NCBI GenBank assembly: GCA_965218775.1
Contig: CBDCLS010000006.1
Coordinates: forward strand, 1,922,001-1,986,000
Direction of reading: 5' to 3'
Length of the DNA: 64,000 bases
Source of the DNA: CAUZIZ01 sp965218775
GTDB lineage: Bacteria; Acidobacteriota; UBA6911; RPQK01; JAJDTT01
Under the pieces are notes generated by a model that ran no database searches, had not been told where the DNA came from, and saw nothing but the letters and a program-made list of their open reading frames with translations. The translations under genes were made by a program, and so were the position numbers. Positions 52,693 to 61,220 of the stretch are shown in pieces (within the stretch, counting starts at the first letter, position 1; each line of letters starts with the position of its first letter).

Positions 52693-52916
52693 TCGCCTGG
52701 CTCTATCGGGGCTCCCCTGGTGCCACCCCGGCGAAAGGAGGCTTCCCGGTCGAGAATCAGGCTCCCCATCACGGGTTTACTTGTACTCGAATGGCAGGTG
52801 TGGCAGTGCTCGGCCAGTAAGGGCCGCACCTTCTTCTCGAAGAACTCCGCACCGTTGTCCTGGCGACCCTGTGCTGGGAAGCAGAAGAGGGACAAGGCAA
52901 GAATCGTCAGGGCGGA
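52693..52916 (-). pseudogene. 224-bp duplicate of the PSD1 gene 5' region
   Basis: Bases 52693-52916 match 32882-33105 with constant offset and only two visible differences, about 99% identity. It encodes SLFCFPAQGRQDNGAEFFEK and PLLAEHCHTCHSSTSKPVMG, then EASFRRGGTRGAPIEPG before homology ends. There is no start codon of its own and no rest of the gene. Its 5' side runs directly into the half repeat copy C. A very recent duplication or gene conversion relic. Confidence 0.88.
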
Positions 52917-52957
52917 TGATTGCGGCGACGTAGTGGACCGGCGATGAGAAATGCGGG
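52908..52957. mobile_element. Foldback MITE-like element, family 1, copy C (half)
   Basis: Only one end remains: CAGGGCGGATGATTGCGGCG through GGCGATGAGAAATGCGGG, then CTAG at 52958-52961. The other half is replaced by the PSD1 fragment; the two share CAGGGCGGA (52908-52916) at the joint. Confidence 0.8.
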
Positions 52958-52983
52958 CTAGGCGAAAGCCGCCGTTCGATTGC

Positions 52984-53030
52984 GATCAAATCGGATGCTG
53001 TCTGTAAGATCGGGTGCCGACTATCACAGG
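52984..53030. repeat. Dispersed repeat, copy 2 (matches 44791-44839)
   Basis: Core AAATCGGATGCTGTCTGTAA then ATCGGGTGCCGAC, as at 44.8 kb. It is followed by CACTGCTCACTG simple repeats at 53070-53110. Confidence 0.6.
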
Positions 53031-53101
53031 TAAGTAGTCTCTAGTTCCAAACCCAGTGTGCCATCCTCACTGCTCACTGCTCACTGCTCACTGCCAACTG
53101 C

Positions 53102-54349
53102 TCACTCCTCACTGTTCCTGACTCCCTCGGTCACTTCGACCCGAGTGCCGTTCCACTGCAGTTTGATCCGATCTTGCTGTGTTTCCCAAGCCAGAACAGT
53201 GCTCGAAGAATCCGGCTGCTCAGTCAGTGAGAGGGAGCGAGCGCCGGGATATTTTTTCTCGATTAGCGCCTTATAGGCGTCGAAGAACTCGCCAGCATCT
53301 TGTTTGGAATCCCATACCGAAAGCAGGAAGAGGGTTAGCTGGCCCGCCTGGGTCTCGTAGATTTGCACCGAATCTCCATCCCACCCTTCCGAGCCTTGCT
53401 CAGCTGCCGGAAGGTCGATGAACTGCTTCAGTAGGAGGTAGAGACTGAACTCCCCAAGTGTATTCTGATAAATCTGTTTCCAGCTGCTGTCGAGTTGGAC
53501 AGGCAGTTCAGACGATTCCACCACGACCGGCGTGTCGCGTTCATCCATATACTTTTCGGGATGTAGGATCTGTTCCGACGAGCCCGGTAGCTCAGCGTAT
53601 AGTTTTGACAGGTCCTTCCAACTGTTGCGGCGCAAATAGGCCTGGACGAAACGGGCACCGTAGATGTAGGGGAAGAGCAGGGACTCCCGAAGATACTGGG
53701 GCGCATCGGTCAGGACCTGATACTGTTCTGCCGTCATTGCGAGACTGGTTCGGCTCAGCTTTATGATGTCAGGGATATCGAGGAAGCTTGTTCCCAGGTT
53801 GTCCAGCACGTACTGCAGCATCACCGAAAAGCCTTCCCCCTCAACCAAGGCCGCTTTCGCCAGCATGACGTCGTCGTTATCCTTTCTTGGTTGGAGCAGG
53901 CTGGAGAGATCGAAGTACTGATCCTGGAGTGCATGTGTCAGCTCATGGGCCATCACGGGTTTCTGGATTTCCAGGGGGATCCAATCTGCGATAAAGAGGG
54001 TACCGGCTTCGAAATCGTACAACCCGGCTATCTGCTCCGTAAACAGCCGCACCAGGAGTTCCTCCAGATCGGTGTTTTCCGGGATGAGACCCAGCTTGAT
54101 CAATAGCTTCTGTTCGGTGAGCACCTCTTCAGAGGGATAGTCTTGCTCGAGTCGGGCCCTGAGATAGGCTTCTATCTCCTTTCTGCTCTTCAGGCCTTTG
54201 GCGATGGGACTCTTGGGTTCGAGGTGGCGAATGCGTACCACGTCCGCTAACACCTGGTCGGCGGACTGGAGAAGATCGGACTCGGACGGGGTCTGCGCCG
54301 CGAGGAGCGAAAGCGAAAAGACGGTACCACAGATCCAGGAGCGCATCAT
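53102..54349 (-). CDS. Exported zinc-metallopeptidase-like protein (HExxH)
   Basis: 415 residues with a short signal peptide (MMRSWICGTVFSLSLLAAQT). The zinc-binding H-E-x-x-H motif is MAHELTHALQDQYFDL near residue 138, and a downstream Glu (ALVEGEGFSVML, about 171) is a plausible third ligand. FEAGTLFIADWIPLEIQKPV precedes the motif. The rest is helical (YGARFVQAYLRRNSWKDLSK). It resembles the secreted gluzincin-like proteins common in Acidobacteriota; I do not recognise a named family. It lies just downstream of selB (10 bp), perhaps in the same transcript, without an obvious link to selenium. Confidence 0.75.
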   Translation of the reverse strand: MMRSWICGTVFSLSLLAAQTPSESDLLQSADQVLADVVRIRHLEPKSPIAKGLKSRKEIEAYLRARLEQDYPSEEVLTEQKLLIKLGLIPENTDLEELLVRLFTEQIAGLYDFEAGTLFIADWIPLEIQKPVMAHELTHALQDQYFDLSSLLQPRKDNDDVMLAKAALVEGEGFSVMLQYVLDNLGTSFLDIPDIIKLSRTSLAMTAEQYQVLTDAPQYLRESLLFPYIYGARFVQAYLRRNSWKDLSKLYAELPGSSEQILHPEKYMDERDTPVVVESSELPVQLDSSWKQIYQNTLGEFSLYLLLKQFIDLPAAEQGSEGWDGDSVQIYETQAGQLTLFLLSVWDSKQDAGEFFDAYKALIEKKYPGARSLSLTEQPDSSSTVLAWETQQDRIKLQWNGTRVEVTEGVRNSEE

Positions 54350-54359
54350 GCTGAACCCT

Positions 54360-56291
54360 TTAGCGCAGAATGCGCCGGTCTCCTTGCCGCTGAGTTACCC
54401 GCTCTCGGTCCAGGTATTCGAGAAACGGAATCGCATATTTGCGGCTGATCTTGAAGAGATCCTTGAACTCAGGGACCGTGAAAGCCTCCCCGCTACCAAA
54501 CTTCTGGCTTAGCTTTTTCTTGAGACCAGCAATCTGGCCAGCGGTTGCCACCAGATTCTCGCTGATCCGAATGAGCTCGCCGTTTTCCAATAAGTAGTAG
54601 AAAATGGATCTTACCTCTTCGGGCGGGTGAGGAGACGACTGAATCAATTCCCGCAGCAAGGGGGGCGTAGGAAAGCCTCGATCGATGGAGTCCAAGATTT
54701 CCTGCCTCACCTGCTCCTGCTGTGGACCGAGTGCCACTTTTCTTCCATGGACGGCCAGGGTAGTCGCTTGAGTTTGGACCATACCCTCCTTCTCCAGGGT
54801 CTGGACGACGAACTGGAAATAGGCACTGCTAGCTGTACCCAGGAAGCGTTTTTTCACCTCTTCTCGCGAGACCCCTGCCGTCAGGGGATGAGCTTGATGG
54901 AACTCCTCCAGGAAGGACGTGATTTCGTGCTTGAGGGCATCAAGTGACGAACGGGAGAGCGCCAGACCTGGATCTTGCGGTACTAGTATGACTGTTTCGA
55001 GCTCGGCCAGGAGGGGGAGGAGATGTTTTTCACGATAGCCCGTCCGCGAGACCAGCTCTGGGACAGTGATCCCTCGCCAGCCCTTGGACTCGACCAGAAA
55101 CTCGACCAGCGCCAAGTCTCCTATTGAAGTGTTGTCCACCAGCGTCCGATCCAACTCCTGCAGGCTAGAGAGCACCTGGGGCAGTTCCTTCTTGCGATGC
55201 TTGGGGGGAGCATTGTCGAGGATGATACCTCCCCCGATGGTTCGTAGAGGCGAGTAGCGTCGTAAGATGAATCGGTCTCGAGGCATGCAGACAACGGGTT
55301 GGTCGAGACGGATTTGAGCGACTGCCGATCCTCCCGGTACCACCGGATCTTTTCCCAACAGGTAGACGCGTCCGATCCACTCACCGCTCCCGTGGTGGAA
55401 GCGTATGGGACTGCGGTGCTTCAAAGGCTTGGGGGCGTCTTCCAGGAGAGTCACCTTGGCATCGAGATGATGAGAAGGAGAGAAGCAATCAGGGGGTGAG
55501 AGGATCGTTCCCCGCTCGAGGTGGACTCGCTCCACTCCCGTCAGATTGAGAGCGGTCCTTTGGCCGGCAAACGCCCGAGGCTCTTCCTGATTGAAGACTT
55601 CGATGCGCCGGACCTTGCCCGGTTTGTTCTGAGGATAGGCGGCTATTGGCGCTTCCTTCTCGAGGCTGCCAGACCAGAGCGTGCCCGTAACCACCGTGCC
55701 AAAGCCCTTCATGCTGAAGACTCTATCGACCGGAAGGCGAAACACCATGTCCTGACTTCTGCGAGAGACCTGATTCTTTTCTAGTTTCTGGACCTCCTTC
55801 AGAAGTGCTTCCTTGAGCTGCTCTATTCCATCGCCCGATAAGCTATCTACGGGAACGATCGGAGAATCTTCCAGGAAACTTCCTCGCGCCAGATCGTGTA
55901 CTTCCTCTTCTACCAGAGGCAACAGCTCCTGCTCGACCAGGTTCTTTTTCGTCAAAACCACGATCCCTCTGGGGATGTCGAGGAGCTTGCAAATCGCAAA
56001 GTGCTCGGCGGTCTGCGGCATGACCGACTCATCGGCGGCGACGATGAGCAAGACGAGATGGATGCCACCCACGCCAGCCAACATGTTCTTTACGAACTTC
56101 TCGTGACCGGGAACGTCGATAAAGCCCAACCGGTAGGGTCCGAGGGCGAGATGGGCGAAGCCGATATCGATCGTGATACCGCGCCGTTTCTCTTCCTGGA
56201 GTCGGTCGGCGTCTATACCCGTGAGGGCCTTCAGGAGCGTCGTTTTACCGTGATCGATGTGTCCGGCGGTTCCGACGATGAAGTCTTTCAC
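54360..56291 (-). CDS. selB: Selenocysteine-specific translation elongation factor
   Basis: Delivers Sec-tRNA to UGA codons next to a SECIS hairpin. The EF-Tu-like GTPase has G1 GTAGHIDHGKTTLLKALTGI, switch region RRGITIDIGFAHL and G3 DVPGHEKFVKNM. Domains II/III contain FSMKGFGTVVTGTLWSG. The C-terminal half holds the four winged helices that bind SECIS RNA (for example the end FKDLFKISRKYAIPFLEYLD). 643 residues is normal. Oddity: the G4 motif, usually T-K-x-D, reads T-K-K-N (AAC codon). No selA, selD or tRNA-Sec gene is visible nearby, and no Sec codon was recognised in the window. Confidence 0.94.
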   Translation of the reverse strand: MKDFIVGTAGHIDHGKTTLLKALTGIDADRLQEEKRRGITIDIGFAHLALGPYRLGFIDVPGHEKFVKNMLAGVGGIHLVLLIVAADESVMPQTAEHFAICKLLDIPRGIVVLTKKNLVEQELLPLVEEEVHDLARGSFLEDSPIVPVDSLSGDGIEQLKEALLKEVQKLEKNQVSRRSQDMVFRLPVDRVFSMKGFGTVVTGTLWSGSLEKEAPIAAYPQNKPGKVRRIEVFNQEEPRAFAGQRTALNLTGVERVHLERGTILSPPDCFSPSHHLDAKVTLLEDAPKPLKHRSPIRFHHGSGEWIGRVYLLGKDPVVPGGSAVAQIRLDQPVVCMPRDRFILRRYSPLRTIGGGIILDNAPPKHRKKELPQVLSSLQELDRTLVDNTSIGDLALVEFLVESKGWRGITVPELVSRTGYREKHLLPLLAELETVILVPQDPGLALSRSSLDALKHEITSFLEEFHQAHPLTAGVSREEVKKRFLGTASSAYFQFVVQTLEKEGMVQTQATTLAVHGRKVALGPQQEQVRQEILDSIDRGFPTPPLLRELIQSSPHPPEEVRSIFYYLLENGELIRISENLVATAGQIAGLKKKLSQKFGSGEAFTVPEFKDLFKISRKYAIPFLEYLDRERVTQRQGDRRILR

Positions 56292-56320
56292 GGGATTGTT
56301 GGAAGTTCTCAGGTCAGTGG

Positions 56321-57406
56321 CTAGAGCGCCTCAGCTACCAGATCACCGACCTGACTGGTGGAGTACCCCATGCACCCTGCCGACATGCTTTTCATTTTCG
56401 GAGTCGTCCGGCTGATGGCTTGTTCGATCCGGTCTCCTGCGCGGCTGAGATTCTCCTCCCCCTTATGATCTCCTGCGACTCGCAAGAGCATGCTCATTGC
56501 TGCGATTGCGGCGATCGGGTTGATCACGTCCTGGCCGGTGTACTTGGGTGCCGAGCCACCCATGCATTCAAACATGCTACAGCCGCTGGGGTCGGGGTTG
56601 ATGTTTCCGCCTGCCGCGACGCCCAGGCCTCCCTGGATCATTGCACCCAGGTCCGTGATGATATCGCCGAACATGTTGGGTACAACGATCGTATCGTAGT
56701 ATTCGGGATTCTTGACGAACCACATACAGGCTGCGTCAATGTGGTTGTAGTCCCTGGTGATGTCTGGATAGTCGGCGGTTCCCATTTCCTCGAAGGCGCG
56801 GTACCAGAGGTCGGCAGCGTAGGTAAGTACGTTGGTCTTGTGGACTAGAGTGAGCTGTTTCCGATCGTTCCGGCTTCGGCAGTGCTCGAAGGCCCAGCGT
56901 AGGCATCGATCGACGCCGAAACGTGTAGCGATCATCTCCTGTGTTGCTACTTCGTGAGGGGTGCCCTTGCGCAGGAATCCTCCGGCGCCGCAATACAGAT
57001 CTTCGGTGTTTTCACGCACCACCACGAACTGGATGTCCTCTGGTCCCTTGTCTTTGAGCGGACAATCGACTCCCGGGTAGAGCTTAACAGGGCGTAGGTT
57101 GATGTACTGATCCAGCTGGAAGCGGATCGTCAGCAGCAGGCCCTTCTCCAGGACCCCGGGGGTCACGTCTGGATGGCCGATCGCACCCAGGTACATGACG
57201 TCAAACTCCCTGAAGTCATCGATCTGCTGCTCGGTGATGATTTCACCCGTCTTGAGATAGCGGTCTCCTCCATAGTCGAATTCAACGGTCTCGTAGCCGA
57301 AATCCTCCAGAGATGAGACGGCCTCGAGGACCTTACATGCCTCTCGGGTCACTTCAGGTCCGGTTCCGTCGCCTGGGATCACCGCGATCTTGAGTCCATT
57401 CGCCAT
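56321..57406 (-). CDS. Isocitrate/isopropylmalate dehydrogenase family protein (probable 3-isopropylmalate dehydrogenase)
   Basis: NAD-dependent beta-decarboxylating dehydrogenase. IAVIPGDGTGPEVTREACKV begins the protein. RPVKLYPGVDCPLKDKG, VVVRENTEDLYCGAGG (substrate Arg and Glu), the catalytic VHKTNVLTYAADLW with Lys, and VVPNMFGDIITDLGAMIQGG with metal Asp follow in order. 361 residues. LeuB is the most likely, but isocitrate, homoisocitrate and tartrate dehydrogenases are close. No other leucine genes are adjacent. It ends 29 bp before selB; both are on the minus strand. Confidence 0.87.
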   Translation of the reverse strand: MANGLKIAVIPGDGTGPEVTREACKVLEAVSSLEDFGYETVEFDYGGDRYLKTGEIITEQQIDDFREFDVMYLGAIGHPDVTPGVLEKGLLLTIRFQLDQYINLRPVKLYPGVDCPLKDKGPEDIQFVVVRENTEDLYCGAGGFLRKGTPHEVATQEMIATRFGVDRCLRWAFEHCRSRNDRKQLTLVHKTNVLTYAADLWYRAFEEMGTADYPDITRDYNHIDAACMWFVKNPEYYDTIVVPNMFGDIITDLGAMIQGGLGVAAGGNINPDPSGCSMFECMGGSAPKYTGQDVINPIAAIAAMSMLLRVAGDHKGEENLSRAGDRIEQAISRTTPKMKSMSAGCMGYSTSQVGDLVAEAL

Positions 57407-57514
57407 CGATCTACCTCGCTAAAGTACGATCCATTCGGTCGATTCAAGGGAGCGGGAAATCTAACAAACCGAGTCACAGACCGCAAGTCGCACGCCAGAC
57501 ACAAGAGTTCGCAC

Positions 57515-57654
57515 GTCGCACGTCTGAACGTCGCACGTCCCTGATTCCAAGTACTTCATCAGACTAGTACTAGTCAAAAAGGCATCCATCTCGGGGATCC
57601 AACAATGCGACCCCAGCCTGGGACGTGCGACGTTCAGACCTTCAGACGTGCGAC
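57515..57654. repeat. Long inverted repeat upstream of ffh
   Basis: The left arm 57515-57541 (GTCGCACGTCTGAACGTCGC, then ACGTCCC) pairs with 57620-57654 (GGGACGTGCGACGTTCAGAC, then CTTCAGACGTGCGAC), apart from a short duplicated unit. The loop is about 78 bp. It could be a MITE-like or REP-like element. The rest of the 57407-57720 gap holds only more GTCGCACG units and the ffh promoter. Confidence 0.65.
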
Positions 57655-57668
57655 CTCTTTTGTCCTTT

Positions 57669-57698
57669 TTGACACCCATTGAACCCCTCTCTTACAAT
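57669..57698 (+). promoter_or_regulatory. sigma-70 type promoter of ffh
   Basis: A perfect TTGACA at 57669-57674, an 18-bp spacer and TACAAT at 57693-57698. The expected transcript start is near 57705, 16 bp before the ATG at 57721. The best promoter match in the window. Confidence 0.7.
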
Positions 57699-57720
57699 GC
57701 CCAGCGACCGTCGTGTAATC

Positions 57721-59052
57721 ATGTTGGATAGCCTGTCGTCGAAAATCCAGAAGATTCTTAAAGATCTGAGGGGAGAGGGTCGTATCTCCGAACGGCATCT
57801 GGAGGAGTCGTTGCGCCAGGTGCGGATCGTGTTATTGGAGGCGGATGTCAACTTCAAGGTCGTCAAGAATTTCATCTCTCGCGTGAAGGCCAGATCTCTG
57901 GGCGCAGAGGTCTTGAGCAGCCTGACCCCCGGACAGCAGGTGGTGGGCATCGTCCGAGACGAGTTGACCGATCTGCTTGGTGGAAAGACTGCAGAGCTGA
58001 CTCTTTCTTCTAAGTCTCCGACTGTAATCCTGGTGGTTGGATTGCAGGGGAGTGGCAAGACGACTACCTCGGGCAAGCTAGCGGTCTGGCTCAAGAACAA
58101 GACCTACCAGACCTTGATGGTGTCGACCGATGTCTATCGCCCTGCCGCGATTGAACAGCTGTCAGTGATTGGCAGGGCCATCGAGATTCCGGTCTACGAA
58201 GATCCGGAGCTTGCTGATCCGGTGGAGCGGGCCCGAAAGGCCTGGCAGCGAGCTCGGAATATGGGTTTTGATGTGCTGCTGGTCGATACGGCGGGGCGAC
58301 TTCATATCGACGAGGAGCTGATGCAGGAGCTGGAGGCGATCCGTGACGCCGTCACGGCCCAGGAAATCTTGTTGGTGGCGGACTCCATGACCGGCCAGGA
58401 TGCGGTCAACTCCGCTCACCAGTTTGACCAGCGCCTCGATCTGTCCGGCGTCATCCTTAGCAAGATGGACGCCGATGCTCGCGGTGGAGCGGCGCTCTCG
58501 ATTCGAGAGGTCAGCGGCAAGCCCATCAAGTTCGTCGGCACCGGTGAGGCCTACGATGCCCTGGAGGTTTTTCATCCGGAGCGGATGGCCGGCCGGATTC
58601 TGGGTATGGGTGATGTCCTGAGGCTGGTTGAGAGGGCGGAAGAGGCTGCCAATGCCGACCACACCGAGCGGATGCTCCGGAAGATTCAGAGAGACGAGTT
58701 TACACTGGACGATTTTCTGGACCAGATGCTGCAGCTTAGAAAAATGGGCCCGCTAGAGCAGGTCCTGGGTATGCTTCCCCAAGCTGGAATGTTCAAGGGA
58801 TTAGACAAGGTCCAGGTCGATGAAAAAGAACTCGATCGTTTGCAGGCGATCATCTCTTCGATGACCGCGGCAGAACGGATTGACTACAAGATCATCAAGG
58901 CGTCTCGGCGTCGGCGGATTGCTCGAGGCAGCGGTCGGCCAGTATCCGAGGTCAACCGGCTGTTGAAGCAGTATCTACAGGCCCGCAAGATGATGAAGCA
59001 GGTCAAAAAGGGCTTCTTGGGCAAAGGCCTGTCGAAATTGAACCTGAGTTGA
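57721..59052 (+). CDS. ffh: Signal recognition particle protein Ffh
   Basis: SRP GTPase that binds signal peptides and 4.5S RNA and targets ribosomes to FtsY. The N domain begins MLDSLSSKIQKILKDLRGEG, which fixes the ATG at 57721; an upstream TTG frame would cross the promoter. G motifs: GLQGSGKTTTSGKLA, DTAGRLHIDEEL, LSKMDADARGG. The Met-rich M domain (FTLDDFLDQMLQLRKMGPLE, then RRRRIARGSGRPVSEVNRLL) is complete. 443 residues. It begins the ffh-rpsP-KH-rimM-trmD-rplS block, a classic translation cluster. Confidence 0.96.
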   Translation: MLDSLSSKIQKILKDLRGEGRISERHLEESLRQVRIVLLEADVNFKVVKNFISRVKARSLGAEVLSSLTPGQQVVGIVRDELTDLLGGKTAELTLSSKSPTVILVVGLQGSGKTTTSGKLAVWLKNKTYQTLMVSTDVYRPAAIEQLSVIGRAIEIPVYEDPELADPVERARKAWQRARNMGFDVLLVDTAGRLHIDEELMQELEAIRDAVTAQEILLVADSMTGQDAVNSAHQFDQRLDLSGVILSKMDADARGGAALSIREVSGKPIKFVGTGEAYDALEVFHPERMAGRILGMGDVLRLVERAEEAANADHTERMLRKIQRDEFTLDDFLDQMLQLRKMGPLEQVLGMLPQAGMFKGLDKVQVDEKELDRLQAIISSMTAAERIDYKIIKASRRRRIARGSGRPVSEVNRLLKQYLQARKMMKQVKKGFLGKGLSKLNLS

Positions 59053-59160
59053 GAGATTCTGGCCTTGTCGCTCTGCTGAATCGTTCCTAGCCCGTCTCCA
59101 CCTTTTAGATCGGGTCTAATTCTGTTAGAATAAGGGTTTACATAAGAGGGGGTTCACTTC

Positions 59161-59430
59161 GTGTTGAGAATTCGCTTGAGTCGGCATGGAGCAAAGAAAG
59201 ATCCACACTACCGTGTTGTTGTCGCTGATAAGCGCAACCCCAGGGATGGGCGGTTTGTAGAAATCGTTGGTTATTACAACCCTGCCCTCAGACCAGTTCG
59301 GCTGCATCTGGACCTTGAAAGGATTGACCACTGGATTCAACTGGGGGCTCAGCCCACCAGCCGGGTCATGTCCTTGATGGGTCGTATAGCAGCGGACGCT
59401 GGTGACGGAGCCCCGGCAGAGAAGACCTGA
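59161..59430 (+). CDS. rpsP: Small ribosomal subunit protein bS16
   Basis: MLRIRLSRHGAKKDPHYRVV is the canonical bS16 start, followed by ADKRNPRDGRFVEIVGYYNP and a C-terminal tail. 89 residues, needed for 30S assembly. The GTG start at 59161 follows AAGAGGGGG. TAGAAT at 59126-59131 may be a -10 box of its own promoter. The KH-domain gene follows after 116 bp. Confidence 0.96.
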   Translation: MLRIRLSRHGAKKDPHYRVVVADKRNPRDGRFVEIVGYYNPALRPVRLHLDLERIDHWIQLGAQPTSRVMSLMGRIAADAGDGAPAEKT

Positions 59431-59546
59431 TTCCGGGGACAGGGTTATTGTTTGCCTTTTCGGAGGGGGAGGAGTCAGGTTAAGCCTGCAGCAGATACGA
59501 CCGTGCGCTTTGGACCTCGCTTCTGGTTGATTTTCAAGGAGGCGCT

Positions 59547-59777
59547 ATGAAAGAGCTAGTCGAGATGATCGCGAAGGCTTTGGTGGACAATCCCGATGAG
59601 GTGGCTGTAACCGAGGTGGTGGGTGAGCAGACTACCGTGCTTGAATTGAGGGTCTCCCAGCCCGACCTGGGAAAGGTCATAGGCAAGCAAGGCCGGACGG
59701 CCCGATCGATCCGCACCCTTCTGGGGGCTGCCGGCATGAAGCTTCGGAAGCGATTCGTCTTGGAAATCCTCGAGTAA
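59547..59777 (+). CDS. khpA: KH-domain RNA-binding protein (KhpA/YlqC family)
   Basis: A 76-residue type II KH protein. MKELVEMIAKALVDNPDEVA starts the first helix; the G-x-x-G loop is VIGKQGRTARSIRTLL. It binds RNA, often with KhpB, and is commonly encoded between rpsP and rimM, as here. AGGAGGC lies right before the ATG. rimM starts 3 bp after the stop codon. Confidence 0.93.
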   Translation: MKELVEMIAKALVDNPDEVAVTEVVGEQTTVLELRVSQPDLGKVIGKQGRTARSIRTLLGAAGMKLRKRFVLEILE

Positions 59778-59780
59778 TAG

Positions 59781-60317
59781 TTGGACCGTTTCGTCACGAT
59801 CGCTCGAATTGTCAAGGTCAGGGGACTCCAGGGTGAAGTCGCTGCCCAGGTCGTGACTGATTTTCCCGAACGGTTTGCTTCTACTCAAGATGTCCGGGTC
59901 CTCTGCTCTCCCCGTGAGTCCTGGGAGCAGATCGAGAGCCACCGCTTCCACAACGGTAGAGTCCTTCTGAAGTTCCTTAACCGAAATAGCCCTGAACAGG
60001 CTGAGGAGCTGGTGGGAGGCCAGGTTCAGATCCCCGAGCAGGAGCGCTCGGCGCTGCCTGAGGGTAGCTATTACGAGTCAGATCTAATTGGATTGAGGGT
60101 GGTGCAGGACGACGAGCTCATGGGTGACGTCGTCGACCTCTTTCGGACCGGCAGAGAGGGCGAAAATCTGGTTGTGAAAGGTTCCTCCGGGCAAGAGTTC
60201 ATGATCCCTTTGGTACGGGAGTTTGTCCGTCAGGTCGACGTGGACAAAAAGCTGATTCGAGTTAGTTTGCCGAGTGGACTGGTCGACGTGGAGACGGTAA
60301 AGGGAAGCTCACGTTGA
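59781..60317 (+). CDS. rimM: Ribosome maturation factor RimM
   Basis: Binds ribosomal protein uS19 and helps 16S rRNA processing. VTIARIVKVRGLQGEVAAQV is the usual N-terminal barrel; LVGGQVQIPEQERSALPEGS, YYESDLIGLRVVQDDELMGD and the PRC-barrel end FMIPLVREFVRQVDVDKKLI follow. 178 residues with TTG start, immediately after khpA. trmD follows after 44 bp. Confidence 0.94.
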   Translation: MDRFVTIARIVKVRGLQGEVAAQVVTDFPERFASTQDVRVLCSPRESWEQIESHRFHNGRVLLKFLNRNSPEQAEELVGGQVQIPEQERSALPEGSYYESDLIGLRVVQDDELMGDVVDLFRTGREGENLVVKGSSGQEFMIPLVREFVRQVDVDKKLIRVSLPSGLVDVETVKGSSR

Positions 60318-60361
60318 CGGAATAGGGCGGGCTGTATGTCCTGCCTGGTCTCGTTCCTGGT

Positions 60362-61066
60362 ATGTTGATCGATATCGTTACTATTTTTCCCGAGTTGTTC
60401 GGGAACGTCTTCGACTACGGGATGATCTGCCAGGCCCGGAAGAAGGCCTTGCTGCAGGTTGACACGGTGGACTTACGATCCTTTACGACGGACAAACACA
60501 GAAGCGTGGACGATCGTCCCTATGGCGGCGGCGAAGGGATGGTTCTCAAGCCGGAACCCCTCTTCCGGGCCGTCAAGTACTGTAGGGAGAAGGCAGAGGA
60601 ACAGACCCGAGTCGTCTTTATGACCCCGCAGGGTCGTCGTTTCGACCAGGCCAAGGCGGTCGAGTTGTCCTCAGTGCCGCATTTGACTTTTGTTTGTGGG
60701 CGCTATGAGGGTATTGATCAGCGGGCTGTAGACAGCTTGGCTGATGAGGAACTATCGATCGGGGATTTTGTGCTCTCAGGCGGCGAATTTGCCGCTCTCC
60801 TGATCATTGACTCGGTAACGCGGTTGATTCCGGGTGTGGTGGGTAGGGAGGAATCTGTTCTCAACGAGTCCTTCATGGACGGGTTGCTGGACTATCCGCA
60901 CTACACTCGCCCGGCTACGTTGAGAGGGAACAGCGTTCCAGAGGTTCTGCTTTCGGGTAACCACGAAGAGATTCGTCAGTGGCGAGAGGGCGAGGCTTTG
61001 AAGCGAACTCGTCAGCGGAGACCGGATTTGCTGAAAGAGGAAAGGCTAGCAAAGGCGAGAACCTAG
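60362..61066 (+). CDS. trmD: tRNA (guanine-N1)-methyltransferase
   Basis: Methylates G37 of tRNAs with S-adenosylmethionine, preventing frameshifts. MLIDIVTIFPELFGNVFDYG, DDRPYGGGEGMVLKPEPLF, FVCGRYEGIDQRAVDSLADE and ELSIGDFVLSGGEFAALLII form the trefoil-knot site; ESFMDGLLDYPHYTRPATLR and LSGNHEEIRQWR follow. 234 residues, full length. Normal position between rimM and rplS. Confidence 0.96.
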   Translation: MLIDIVTIFPELFGNVFDYGMICQARKKALLQVDTVDLRSFTTDKHRSVDDRPYGGGEGMVLKPEPLFRAVKYCREKAEEQTRVVFMTPQGRRFDQAKAVELSSVPHLTFVCGRYEGIDQRAVDSLADEELSIGDFVLSGGEFAALLIIDSVTRLIPGVVGREESVLNESFMDGLLDYPHYTRPATLRGNSVPEVLLSGNHEEIRQWREGEALKRTRQRRPDLLKEERLAKART

Positions 61067-61220
61067 TACGCTGTAACACACAGATTATGACGGCTAGTGT
61101 GCTGGGCCGGGTGCGTTGATCGGGACAGGTTCCGAGGAAGCGCAGCTTTGGCCCTGGGGGCTAGGGGCCGCCTCTTCAGGTGACGAGTTTCAGACTCAAG
61201 GCACTCACGAGGTAAGAGCA

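Noticed and set aside
56292..56320. tRNA-Sec or SECIS-type RNA beside selB
   Set aside because: The gap is only 29 bp, and no tRNA cloverleaf was seen in the neighbouring gaps.
61116..61220. Longer bL19 starting at 61116
   Set aside because: The family starts close to MNPVDLIE; ATG 61221 has its own Shine-Dalgarno, and the extension is unrelated sequence.
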